Assembly: GCA_009776905.1 (NCBI GenBank)
Contig: WRMX01000149.1
Location: forward strand, 1-5,709
Reading direction: 5' to 3'
Origin: Oscillospiraceae bacterium
Lineage (GTDB): Bacteria; Bacillota; Clostridia; Oscillospirales; Oscillospiraceae
Length of the DNA: 5,709 nucleotides
A program made the translations under genes and the position numbers. Positions 1 through 5,709 of this stretch are shown one piece after another. Numbering within the stretch: the stretch's first letter is position 1; the number at the start of each line of letters is the position of its first letter. The notes beneath the pieces were generated by a model. That model did not search any database and was not told the origin of the DNA. It saw only the letters and a list, made by a program, of their open reading frames with translations.

Positions 1-279
1 AGCGCGATCATCGCATATGAGCCAATATGGGCCATTGGCTCAGGGCTGACCGCGACGCCTCAGGATGCGCAGGATGTGTGCTGCGAGATTCGCGCCGTCA
101 TCCGTTCGCTATATGGCGCCAGGACCGCACGCGCGATCCCGGTCTTGTATGGCGGGTCGATGAACGAGAAGAACGCTCACGATCTTCTCGCGCAGCCGGA
201 TATCGACGGCGGGCTTATCGGCGGCGCATCATTGAAACCTGAGCTTTTTGCTGCTATAATAAAAGCCGCGAATCAATGA
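1..279 (+). CDS. tpiA: Triosephosphate isomerase, C-terminal part (5' end outside window)
   Basis: This is the last 92 residues of the glycolytic enzyme that interconverts dihydroxyacetone phosphate and glyceraldehyde 3-phosphate in the cytoplasm. The reading frame is open from base 1 and ends at TGA 277-279. The fragment begins just before the catalytic-loop signature AYEPIWAIGSG; its Glu (codon 7 of the fragment) is the family's catalytic base. YGGSMN (fragment residues 50-55) and GGLIGGASLK (70-79) are the two phosphate-binding loops at the end of the TIM barrel. The family is normally about 250 residues, so roughly 60% lies upstream of the window. No frameshift or missing motif is seen in this part. 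The stop lies 20 nt before gpmI, which suggests co-transcription. The last 50 bases also contain a promoter-like sequence. Identification is secure. Confidence 0.96.
   Translation, partial: SAIIAYEPIWAIGSGLTATPQDAQDVCCEIRAVIRSLYGARTARAIPVLYGGSMNEKNAHDLLAQPDIDGGLIGGASLKPELFAAIIKAANQ
232..260 (+). promoter_or_regulatory. Candidate sigma-A-type promoter inside tpiA 3' end, for gpmI
   Basis: TTGAAA (232-237) matches the -35 consensus at five of six bases. It is followed by exactly 17 nt and then a perfect TATAAT (255-260). The predicted start of transcription is near 266-268, giving a leader of about 33 nt that contains the gpmI ribosome binding site. Both boxes lie in tpiA codons: TTGAAA encodes the usual Leu-Lys of the last phosphate loop, and TATAAT spans two consecutive ATA isoleucine codons. 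Promoter activity is inferred from sequence alone; the -35 match could partly reflect protein constraint. Confidence 0.55.
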
Positions 280-283
280 TATG

Positions 284-288
284 AAAGG
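284..288 (+). promoter_or_regulatory. Ribosome binding site that supports the TTG start of gpmI
   Basis: AAAGG lies 11 nt before the TTG at 300. The same spacing is seen for AAAGGA before the ATG of eno, so it fits local usage. No in-frame ATG or GTG is available between the tpiA stop and the conserved N-terminal metal-binding motif, which makes this site decisive for the start. Confidence 0.7.
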
Positions 289-299
289 TATGTGATATT

Positions 300-1820
300 T
301 TGCCAAAAAAACCTTTGGTTTTAGTAATTATGGATGGCTACGGACTCACGGCGCCGTCGCCCGGGAATGCGATCGCCGCTGCGGCGACGCCTGTTCTCGA
401 CGAGCTCTATGAAACATGCCCGAATACGCGGCTTTCGGCATCCGGGGAGGATGTCGGGCTGCCAAAAGGCCAAATCGGGAACAGCGAGGTCGGCCACACG
501 AACATCGGCGCGGGGCGCGTCGTATACCAGGAGCTGCCCAGAATATCGCGCGATATCGAGACGGGCGCATTTTTTGATAATGAAACGCTGGTGGCGGCCG
601 TGCGGGGATGCAAATCCTCGGGCGGCTCGCTTCATTTGATGGGGCTGGTTTCTCCGGGGGGCGTGCATAGCCACATTGACCATCTTTTTGGCCTGCTGGA
701 GCTTGCGAAGCTGAATGAGGTCGATAGGGTATACATCCATTGCTTCATGGACGGCAGGGATGTCCCACCGGATTCCGGCAAGGAATCGATTGCCGAATGC
801 GTCGAGAAGTGCCGCGACATCGGAGTCGGAAAAATCGCGACGGTCACGGGGCGGTTTTACGCAATGGACAGGGACAATCGTTGGGACCGCGTGGAGCAGG
901 CGTACAACGCGCTTGTTTTCGGAGAAGGCGCGCAGGAACCGGACCCGGTCGCGGCCATGCAGGCTTCGTACGACGCGGGGGTGACGGACGAGTTCGTTAA
1001 GCCGGTCGTCTGCGACGCGGATGGCATGGTCAAGCAGGGGGACACCGTCATATTCTTTAACTTCCGCTCCGACAGGGCGCGCGAAATAACCCGCGCGTTC
1101 ATCGAGAGCTGGTTCGACGGCTTTGAAAGGCGCGGCGGGTATTTCCCCGTGAATTTCGTCACGATGACCCAATACGACGCGAATTTCACCGGAATCGGCG
1201 TCGCATATCCGCCGGGGTTCCCCGAACACACGTTTGGCGAGATCCTCGGAAATCTGGGCATGCATCAGCTTAGAATCGCCGAGACGGAAAAATATGCCCA
1301 TGTGACGTTCTTTTTCAACGGGGGCGTCGAGCAGCCGTTTGGCGGGGAGGAACGTATCCTGGTTCCGTCCCCGAAGGAGTTCCGCACGTATGACCTTGTG
1401 CCGGAGATGTCGGCCAACAAGGTCGCTGATGCGGTATGCGATGAAATTTTGGGCGGAAGATTCGACGTTGTCATCATTAATTTCGCCAATTGCGACATGG
1501 TAGGGCACACAGGAGATTTCGCTGCCGCCGTCAAGGCCGTCGAGACCGTCGACATTTGCATCGGCAAGGTACTCGATGCGGTCCGCAAGATGGACGGCTA
1601 CTTGGTCGTTACTGCCGACCATGGCAATGCGGAGGAGATGCTTGCGGAGGATGGCGTCAGCAAGCACACGGCCCATACTACGAATCCCGTGCCGTTTATA
1701 GTTTTCGGCGCCGACATCGGGCTGCGGCAGGGGCTGCTTGCCGATATCGCGCCCACGCTGTTGACGCTGCTGGGGATTAAGCAGCCGGAAGCTATGACGG
1801 GGCAATCGCTGATAATATAG
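300..1820 (+). CDS. gpmI: 2,3-bisphosphoglycerate-independent phosphoglycerate mutase
   Basis: This cytoplasmic enzyme interconverts 3-phosphoglycerate and 2-phosphoglycerate through a phosphoserine intermediate and two Mn ions. The protein has 506 residues, close to the usual 510 or so. All signature residues are visible. Asp12 in VIMDGYG and the nucleophile Ser62 in GNSEVGH stand in the N-terminal part of the alkaline-phosphatase-like domain. The inserted phosphotransferase domain carries His123, Arg153-Asp154 (DGRDVPP), Arg185, Arg191, and Arg256/Arg259 (FRSDR). The C-terminal part of the phosphatase domain carries Lys331, Asp399 and His403 (CDMVGHTGD), Asp440-His441 (TADHGN) and His459 (HTAHTTNP). 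The start is TTG: the first in-frame ATG (330) falls at residue 11, immediately before Asp12, and would remove the first strand of the fold. It follows tpiA by 20 nt and precedes eno, the next pathway step. Expression may come from the tpiA promoter, from the candidate internal promoter at 232-260, or from both. Confidence 0.97.
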   Translation: MPKKPLVLVIMDGYGLTAPSPGNAIAAAATPVLDELYETCPNTRLSASGEDVGLPKGQIGNSEVGHTNIGAGRVVYQELPRISRDIETGAFFDNETLVAAVRGCKSSGGSLHLMGLVSPGGVHSHIDHLFGLLELAKLNEVDRVYIHCFMDGRDVPPDSGKESIAECVEKCRDIGVGKIATVTGRFYAMDRDNRWDRVEQAYNALVFGEGAQEPDPVAAMQASYDAGVTDEFVKPVVCDADGMVKQGDTVIFFNFRSDRAREITRAFIESWFDGFERRGGYFPVNFVTMTQYDANFTGIGVAYPPGFPEHTFGEILGNLGMHQLRIAETEKYAHVTFFFNGGVEQPFGGEERILVPSPKEFRTYDLVPEMSANKVADAVCDEILGGRFDVVIINFANCDMVGHTGDFAAAVKAVETVDICIGKVLDAVRKMDGYLVVTADHGNAEEMLAEDGVSKHTAHTTNPVPFIVFGADIGLRQGLLADIAPTLLTLLGIKQPEAMTGQSLII

Positions 1821-1868
1821 TGTCAAGCGCGCATATTATATGTTACAGTAAATGGGGAACCGGTAGGA

Positions 1869-1954
1869 GTGTCATTCTGAGGGAGCTTGCGACCGAAGAA
1901 TCTTGTTCTGCAGCTATTGGAACGCAAGATCCTTCGCTGCGCTCTGGATGACAC
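1869..1954. repeat. Imperfect palindromic intergenic repeat (GTGTCATTCTGAG...GGATGACAC type)
   Basis: The left arm, 1869-1905, begins GTGTCATTCTGAG and ends CGAAGAATCTTG. The right arm, 1925-1954, begins CAAGATCCTTCG and ends GGATGACAC. Read in reverse complement, the right arm matches the left arm at both ends, while the left arm has about 7 extra bases in the middle (around AGCTTGCGA). The loop is 19 nt and contains GTTC/GAAC, which can extend the stem. Sequences of the form TGTCATTCTGAG...GAAGAATCT are, from memory, a dispersed non-coding repeat seen in many bacterial genomes. No ORF, transposase or T-run goes with it, so it looks like a non-autonomous or structural repeat rather than a terminator. 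It occupies almost half of the gpmI-eno gap. Confidence 0.75.
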
Positions 1955-2008
1955 ATAACGCACAGCACCTTTAAAAGTAGTAGTTATTACGAAAGGATTG
2001 ATTAATTT

Positions 2009-3298
2009 ATGAAGGATTATTTGGAAATCATTGATGTCGTCGGGCGCGAGATACTGGATTCCAGGGGAAACCCGACGGTGGAGGCGGAGGTATGGCTCGA
2101 AGACGGGACGGTCGGCAGGGCGGCGGTGCCGTCGGGCGCGTCTACGGGGCAGTTTGAAGCGTGCGAGCTGCGCGACGGCGACAACGGCCGCTACATGGGC
2201 AAAGGCGTCCTGAAAGCGGTGGAAAACGTCAACGGCAGCATCGCGGATGCATTGTTCGGGCAGAACGCGATGGACCAGACCGTCATCGACAAGCTACTCA
2301 TCGAGCTGGACGGCACGCCCAACAAATCGAACCTCGGCGCTAACGCGATTTTGGGCGCTTCGCTTGCCTGCGCGAGGGCGGTATCCGAATCGCTGCACAT
2401 CCCGCTCTACCGATATATCGGCGGCGCATCCGCCAATACGCTGCCCGTGCCTATGATGAATGTTTTGAACGGAGGCGCACATGCGGACAACAGCGTCGAT
2501 ATTCAGGAATTCATGGTGATGCCCGTTTCAGCGGGGAGCTTCCGCGAGGCGCTACGCATGTGCGCGGAAGTCTTCCACACATTGAAAAAAGTAGTGCCGT
2601 CTTCAGGGGTGGGAGACGAGGGCGGATATGCCCCGAACCTTGCCGCCGATGAGGATGCTCTTGCCGCGCTGATGCAGGCGATTGAAAAGGCGGGGTATAA
2701 GCCGGGGGACGACTTCAAGATCGCCATGGATCCCGCCGTCACGGACTGGTTTGACGAGAAAGATGGCTGCTACCACCTGCCAAAGAGGAAGACGATAATG
2801 ACGCGGCAGGAGATGGTCGATATGTGGGTCGGGTTCGTCAATAAATATCCGATCATTTCCATCGAGGATGGGATGGCCGAGGAAGATTGGGATGGATGGA
2901 AGCTCATGACCGACGCCCTTGGCAGCAAAATCCAGCTTGTCGGCGACGACCTGTTCGTCACGAATACTCAGCGCGTCAAGAAGGGCATCGATTTGGGCGT
3001 CACCAATTCCGTGTTGATTAAAGTCAACCAGATCGGCACGCTGACCGAGACGCTCGACGCCATTCAGATGGCGCATCGCGCGAGCTACACCGCCATCGTG
3101 TCGCACCGCTCCGGCGAGACGGAGGACACGACCATCGCCGATATTTCCGTTGCCGTCAACGCGGGGCAGATCAAGACCGGCGCCCCATCGAGGACGGACA
3201 GGGTGGCGAAATATAACCAGTTGCTGCGCATCGAGGAGGAGCTGGGCAGTGCCGCGAAGTATCCCGGCATGTCCGCGTTCTTCAGCATCGGCAAATGA
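2009..3298 (+). CDS. eno: Enolase (phosphopyruvate hydratase)
   Basis: Enolase dehydrates 2-phosphoglycerate to phosphoenolpyruvate in the cytoplasm and needs Mg. The protein has 429 residues, the normal length. The N-terminal domain carries REILDSRGNPTVE (residues 13-25) and the mobile loop SGASTG (42-47). The barrel carries NGGAHADN with His158, Glu167 (QEFMVMP), Glu204 (GDEGGYAP, proton-transfer residue), the Mg ligands Asp241, Glu286 (SIEDGM) and Asp313 (GDDLFVTN), Lys338 (LIKVNQIGT, general base), His366-Arg367-Ser368 (SHRSGETED) and Lys389 (GQIKTGAP). None is missing. AAAGGA at 1992-1997, 11 nt upstream, supports the ATG. It follows gpmI after 188 nt containing a palindromic repeat; I see no convincing promoter of its own in that gap, so read-through from gpmI is likely. 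The residues around MKDYLEIIDVVGREILDSRG resemble clostridial enolases (recognition, not a search). Confidence 0.98.
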   Translation: MKDYLEIIDVVGREILDSRGNPTVEAEVWLEDGTVGRAAVPSGASTGQFEACELRDGDNGRYMGKGVLKAVENVNGSIADALFGQNAMDQTVIDKLLIELDGTPNKSNLGANAILGASLACARAVSESLHIPLYRYIGGASANTLPVPMMNVLNGGAHADNSVDIQEFMVMPVSAGSFREALRMCAEVFHTLKKVVPSSGVGDEGGYAPNLAADEDALAALMQAIEKAGYKPGDDFKIAMDPAVTDWFDEKDGCYHLPKRKTIMTRQEMVDMWVGFVNKYPIISIEDGMAEEDWDGWKLMTDALGSKIQLVGDDLFVTNTQRVKKGIDLGVTNSVLIKVNQIGTLTETLDAIQMAHRASYTAIVSHRSGETEDTTIADISVAVNAGQIKTGAPSRTDRVAKYNQLLRIEEELGSAAKYPGMSAFFSIGK

Positions 3299-3346
3299 GT
3301 CGATGCATGGCAGCGGAGCCTCACGCTTCACCTTTTGATATCGCCA

Positions 3347-3493
3347 CTCGCTTGGCCATGTCGCATAAACGCGACGCGACGCTCGCTTGACCTTGTCGCA
3401 TAAACGCGACGCGACGCTCGCTTGACCTTGTCGCATAAGCGCAACGCGACGCTCGCTTGACCTTGTCGCATAAGCGCGACGCGACGCTCGCTT
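3347..3493. repeat. Tandem array of a 35-bp unit, 4 copies plus a 7-nt partial copy
   Basis: Full copies lie at 3347-3381, 3382-3416, 3417-3451 and 3452-3486, and a partial copy (CTCGCTT) at 3487-3493. Each unit begins CTCGCTTG and ends GCGACGCGACG. The copies are head to tail with no spacers. Copy 1 differs from copy 2 by GGCCA versus GACCT; copy 3 differs from copy 2 by AAGCGCAAC versus AAACGCGAC; copy 4 has AAGCGCGAC. Every copy holds an inverted repeat GTCGC-N6-GCGAC, with one base changed in copy 3. The unit length is not a multiple of three and there is no supported ORF, so it is non-coding. It fills most of the 233-nt gap between eno and the flavoenzyme gene. Confidence 0.93.
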
Positions 3494-3514
3494 CGTTCGG
3501 CTAATAACTTTTGA

Positions 3515-3521
3515 AAGAAGG
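3515..3521 (+). promoter_or_regulatory. Ribosome binding site that decides the flavoenzyme start
   Basis: AAGAAGG lies 10 nt before ATG 3532. The in-frame TTG at 3511 has no purine-rich site before it and sits directly against this element, so starting there would put the ribosome binding site inside the coding region. This supports ATG 3532. Confidence 0.75.
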
Positions 3522-3531
3522 TAGTTATATA

Positions 3532-5547
3532 ATGGCGTCGAAATATACACATTTGTTTACACCAATCAAAATCAGGGGCGTGGACTTCAAAAACCGCTTC
3601 ATCCTTGCCCCGCCCTCGCCAAACCTCGCGAGCCCGGACGGGCTTGTCACGGCGCAGTTCGTGGACTGGTTCAGGGCGTTCGCAAGGGGCGGCGCTGCCA
3701 TCCTCTATGTCGGCAACTCTTCCGTCGATATCACAGAATGCAAGGACGAGGAGTGCCAGCTCGACCTCGCGAACCCGCACAGCACGCTGCCGTTGTCATG
3801 GTATGCGGAGATGTGCAAGGAATACGATTGCCATGCATCCTTGGAGGTGAACCACAACGGGAAGGATACGAGGTTTGAGACCGTGGGGCATCTGCCTTTC
3901 AGCTCCAGCCCAATTCCCGGCGACACGGAAAAGTTGATGGCCGAACGCGAGGGGCGCGAGCTGCGTTATCCCATCGAGATGGACCAGGCAAAAATCGACG
4001 AGACGATCATGAAATATGCCACCGCCTGCTATAACATGAAGCGCGCGGGGATGGACGTGGCGCTGCTGCACGGAGGCCACGGAAACCTGATCGCTCAATT
4101 CACCAGCCCGCATTACAACAAGCGCACCGACAAATACGGCGGCTCCACGGAGAACCGCGCGCGTTTCGCCGTCGAGCTTGTGGAAAAGACGCGCGAGCTT
4201 TGCGGAGAGGATTTCGTCATCGACTATCGCATCTCCGCCGATGAAATCATCGAGGATGGGATGCATTTCGACGAAACGTTGAAATTGATGAAAATCTTGA
4301 AAGATCACGGCGTCGACATGTTTAACGTCTCGGCCGGACTGCACAGCGAGGGCATGGGCGCGTTTATGCGTTATTGGCTCCAGAATTATACGATGCAGCG
4401 GGGCTTCAACGTCCATTGGACCGAGAAGATCAAAGACTATTTCCAAGGGGACATCTTGCTCACGGCCGTTGGCTCGATCATGAACGTCGATTTGGCCGAG
4501 GAATACTTGTCCAAGGGCTTCTGCGACTTCGTGGCGATGTGCCGCCCGCTTATGGCGGACCCGGACATGCCGAAAAAGGCCTCGCAGAACCGCCGTGAGG
4601 ATATCCGCCCATGCTTGCGCTGCACGGCGTGCCTCATGCGCCTCGGCGGACCGGGGCCGAACGGGCCGCGCGAGATGAATTGCGCGATCAACCCGCTTTT
4701 GGGGATGACCAGGCTCATCAAGGACAGCGAGCTGCCATTGGCGCGCGACAAAAAGAAAATCGCGATCATCGGCGGAGGCCCTGCGGGGCTGCAGGCGCTG
4801 TTCACGGGCGTTGAGCGCGGGCACGATGTCACGTTATATGAAAAAAGCGACAGGGTCGGCGGGCAGATAATTCCGGCTGCCGCGCCGCCGATGAAAGTAG
4901 ACGTCAGGGATTACCTCAAATGGCTGGAAGTGCAGACGGAAAAAATCGTAAAGGCGGGGAAGGCCAAGGTGCTGTTGAACACGGAGGCCACGCCGGGCAT
5001 GATAAAAATGCAGGGCTACGACGCCGTCATCATCGCCGTTGGTGCGGAGCCGCTCATTCCGAACGTCCCGGGAATCGACAAGCCGAGCGTGATGTGGGCC
5101 GCCGATGCAGAAACGAAGTGCAGGGACAAGGTCGGCCAAAGGGTCGTCATCATTGGCGCGGGCGACGTCGGGCTGGAGGCCGCCATCGATTTTGCCGATG
5201 AGGGCAAATCCGTCGATATCATCGAGATGATGGATCCGCCCATGTTCAGTTTCAGCGCGTTGCCGGGCATGCTGAAAGAACGTGGTGTCGAGATTAGATA
5301 CAACACAAAGCTGTCGGAGGTCACGGACAGGGGGATCAAGGCTGTCGGGAAGGATGGCGAGGCCTTTGAGATAGAGGCGGACAATGTGCTGCTGGCCGTC
5401 GGGATGAAGATCAACACGGAGCTTGTCGAGTCCTTCAGGCATTGCGCGTCGGAAACGGAGTGCTTCGTCGTCGGAGACGCTAAGGAAGTCGGGGGCAACG
5501 TCACGCGGGCGGTCAATCCCGCGTTCCAGGCGGTGCTGCACCTGTAA
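3532..5547 (+). CDS. NADH:flavin oxidoreductase, Old Yellow Enzyme / 2-enoate reductase-like, with 4Fe-4S, FAD and NAD(H) domains
   Basis: This 671-residue protein has the architecture of 2,4-dienoyl-CoA reductase (FadH), 2-enoate reductase, BaiCD/BaiH and trimethylamine dehydrogenase. These cytoplasmic enzymes mostly move electrons from NAD(P)H through FAD and a 4Fe-4S cluster to FMN and on to an activated C=C bond. Residues about 5-345 form the FMN-binding barrel: HGGHGN (180-185), the hallmark HYNKRTDKYGGSTENRARF (194-212), Arg233 in DYRISADE, and RPLMADPDMP from 338. The cluster cysteines are 361, 364, 367 and 384. A dinucleotide fold begins with GGGPAG (414-419) and probably binds FAD. 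An inserted fold has GAGDVG (542-547) with Glu565 at the end of its second strand, which favours NADH. VVGDA (646-650) near the C-terminus is the usual FAD-contact motif. There is no signal peptide or membrane segment. Two in-frame stops (TAA TAA) close the gene. Two oddities are the CX2CX2CX16C spacing and Asn185 at a usual Tyr position. The substrate is unknown, and no bile-acid or fatty-acid genes are in view to suggest one. Confidence 0.93.
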   Translation: MASKYTHLFTPIKIRGVDFKNRFILAPPSPNLASPDGLVTAQFVDWFRAFARGGAAILYVGNSSVDITECKDEECQLDLANPHSTLPLSWYAEMCKEYDCHASLEVNHNGKDTRFETVGHLPFSSSPIPGDTEKLMAEREGRELRYPIEMDQAKIDETIMKYATACYNMKRAGMDVALLHGGHGNLIAQFTSPHYNKRTDKYGGSTENRARFAVELVEKTRELCGEDFVIDYRISADEIIEDGMHFDETLKLMKILKDHGVDMFNVSAGLHSEGMGAFMRYWLQNYTMQRGFNVHWTEKIKDYFQGDILLTAVGSIMNVDLAEEYLSKGFCDFVAMCRPLMADPDMPKKASQNRREDIRPCLRCTACLMRLGGPGPNGPREMNCAINPLLGMTRLIKDSELPLARDKKKIAIIGGGPAGLQALFTGVERGHDVTLYEKSDRVGGQIIPAAAPPMKVDVRDYLKWLEVQTEKIVKAGKAKVLLNTEATPGMIKMQGYDAVIIAVGAEPLIPNVPGIDKPSVMWAADAETKCRDKVGQRVVIIGAGDVGLEAAIDFADEGKSVDIIEMMDPPMFSFSALPGMLKERGVEIRYNTKLSEVTDRGIKAVGKDGEAFEIEADNVLLAVGMKINTELVESFRHCASETECFVVGDAKEVGGNVTRAVNPAFQAVLHL

Positions 5548-5580
5548 TAACAGCTCATTCCCTTACTTGCAACAGAATAA

Positions 5581-5617
5581 GCGGCGGGCGCATGGTGATA
5601 AACACCGCGCCCGCCGC
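5581..5617. terminator. Strong GC hairpin after the flavoenzyme gene, possible terminator
   Basis: GCGGCGGGCGC (5581-5591) and GCGCCCGCCGC (5607-5617) pair perfectly over 11 bp. Inside, GGTG (5594-5597) and CACC (5603-5606) add 4 bp around a 5-nt loop, with only an AT bulge between the two helices. It begins 33 nt after the TAA stop. No T-run follows directly; the nearest is eight T at 5657-5664, 39 nt on. It is therefore not a textbook intrinsic terminator, and it could instead be an mRNA 3'-stabilising or REP-like element. The 5548-5709 tail has no supportable gene on either strand. Confidence 0.5.
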
Positions 5618-5667
5618 AGCGCTAGCTCCTGTTCACGCCCTTGCGCTCGGCAGACGTTTTTTTTGCT

Positions 5668-5700
5668 TCATTTGTGCTCAAATGAGGCATCCTTGCCTCA
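5668..5700. repeat. Two overlapping short inverted repeats in the 3' tail
   Basis: TCATTTG (5668-5674) pairs with CAAATGA (5679-5685) around a TGCT loop. TGAGGCA (5683-5689) pairs with TGCCTCA (5694-5700) around a TCCT loop. The two stems share TGA at 5683-5685, so they cannot both form in full. The second is followed only by GTTT before the sequence turns GC-rich, which is weak for a terminator. Function unknown; the window ends 9 nt later. Confidence 0.5.
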
Positions 5701-5709
5701 GTTTCGCAC

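Noticed and set aside
281..295. A four-codon ATG-to-TGA mini-frame (MKGM) between tpiA and gpmI, as a leader peptide
   Set aside because: It overlaps the gpmI ribosome binding site, has no site of its own, and is too short to distinguish from chance.
321..1826. A 501-codon open frame on the - strand across the whole of gpmI
   Set aside because: It mirrors a high-GC gene with strong codon bias on the other strand, encodes no recognisable motif, and the + strand product has every catalytic residue of its family.
1834..1839. TATTAT in the AT-rich patch after gpmI as the -10 box of an eno promoter
   Set aside because: No reasonable -35 box lies 16-18 nt upstream, and the palindromic repeat lies between it and eno.
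3285..3306. Hairpin GCATCG / CGATGC spanning the eno stop codon, as a terminator
   Set aside because: The stem is only 6 bp with a 10-nt loop, is mostly coding sequence, and has no T-run after it.
3347..3493. The tandem array as a CRISPR
   Set aside because: Units follow each other directly with no unique spacers, and no cas gene is present.
3511..3531. TTG at 3511 as the flavoenzyme start (678 residues)
   Set aside because: It has no upstream ribosome binding site and would place AAGAAGG inside the coding region; ATG 3532 is correctly spaced from it and begins the conserved N-terminus.
2603..3550. Long - strand open frame covering the 3' half of eno and the tandem repeats
   Set aside because: Its N-terminal part is a repetitive Arg/Ala-rich translation of the 35-bp array and the rest is antisense to eno; there is no motif or supported ribosome binding site.
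3796..4824. A 342-codon open frame on the - strand inside the flavoenzyme gene
   Set aside because: Antisense shadow of conserved barrel motifs, with no family resemblance of its own. The same applies to the - strand frames at 4834-5541 and 5016-5558.
1..5709. Mobile elements, tRNA or rRNA genes, phage or defence modules
   Set aside because: No transposase, integrase, tRNA-like or rRNA-like sequence, or defence domain was seen on either strand; the genes are core metabolism plus one flavoenzyme.

Overview
The window looks like a chromosomal fragment from a moderately GC-rich Gram-positive anaerobe, most likely a clostridial Bacillota. The reasons are the glycolytic order tpiA-gpmI-eno, the cofactor-independent (Mn-type) phosphoglycerate mutase, Shine-Dalgarno sites of the AAAGG/AAGAAGG type 10-11 nt before each start, an enolase with a clostridial-looking N-terminus, and a multidomain flavin/Fe-S oxidoreductase of a type common in gut anaerobes. 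This placement is inferred from protein and gene-order recognition; no search was run.

Layout, all genes on the + strand: (1) the last 92 codons of tpiA; (2) gpmI, complete, starting at a TTG 20 nt after the tpiA stop; (3) a 188-nt gap holding an imperfect palindromic repeat of about 86 nt; (4) eno, complete; (5) a 233-nt gap dominated by four tandem copies of a 35-bp unit, with a partial fifth; (6) a complete 671-aa NADH:flavin oxidoreductase (Old Yellow Enzyme barrel, 4Fe-4S cysteines, FAD and NAD(H) Rossmann folds); (7) a 162-nt tail with no gene but with several strong inverted repeats, one of which may be a terminator.

TpiA, GpmI and Eno form the lower-glycolysis block: triose-phosphate interconversion, 3-PG to 2-PG, then 2-PG to phosphoenolpyruvate. 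A near-consensus sigma-A-type promoter (TTGAAA, 17 nt, TATAAT) lies inside the 3' end of tpiA and could transcribe gpmI and eno separately from genes upstream of tpiA. The flavoenzyme is separated from eno by the tandem repeats. It is probably an independent gene that reduces activated C=C bonds with NADH; its substrate cannot be deduced from the window.

I see no new multigene system. The items most worth following up are the internal promoter, the 35-bp tandem array, the dispersed-type palindrome before eno, and two departures from the classical family pattern in the flavoenzyme (Fe-S cysteine spacing, and Asn where the active-site Tyr is usual).
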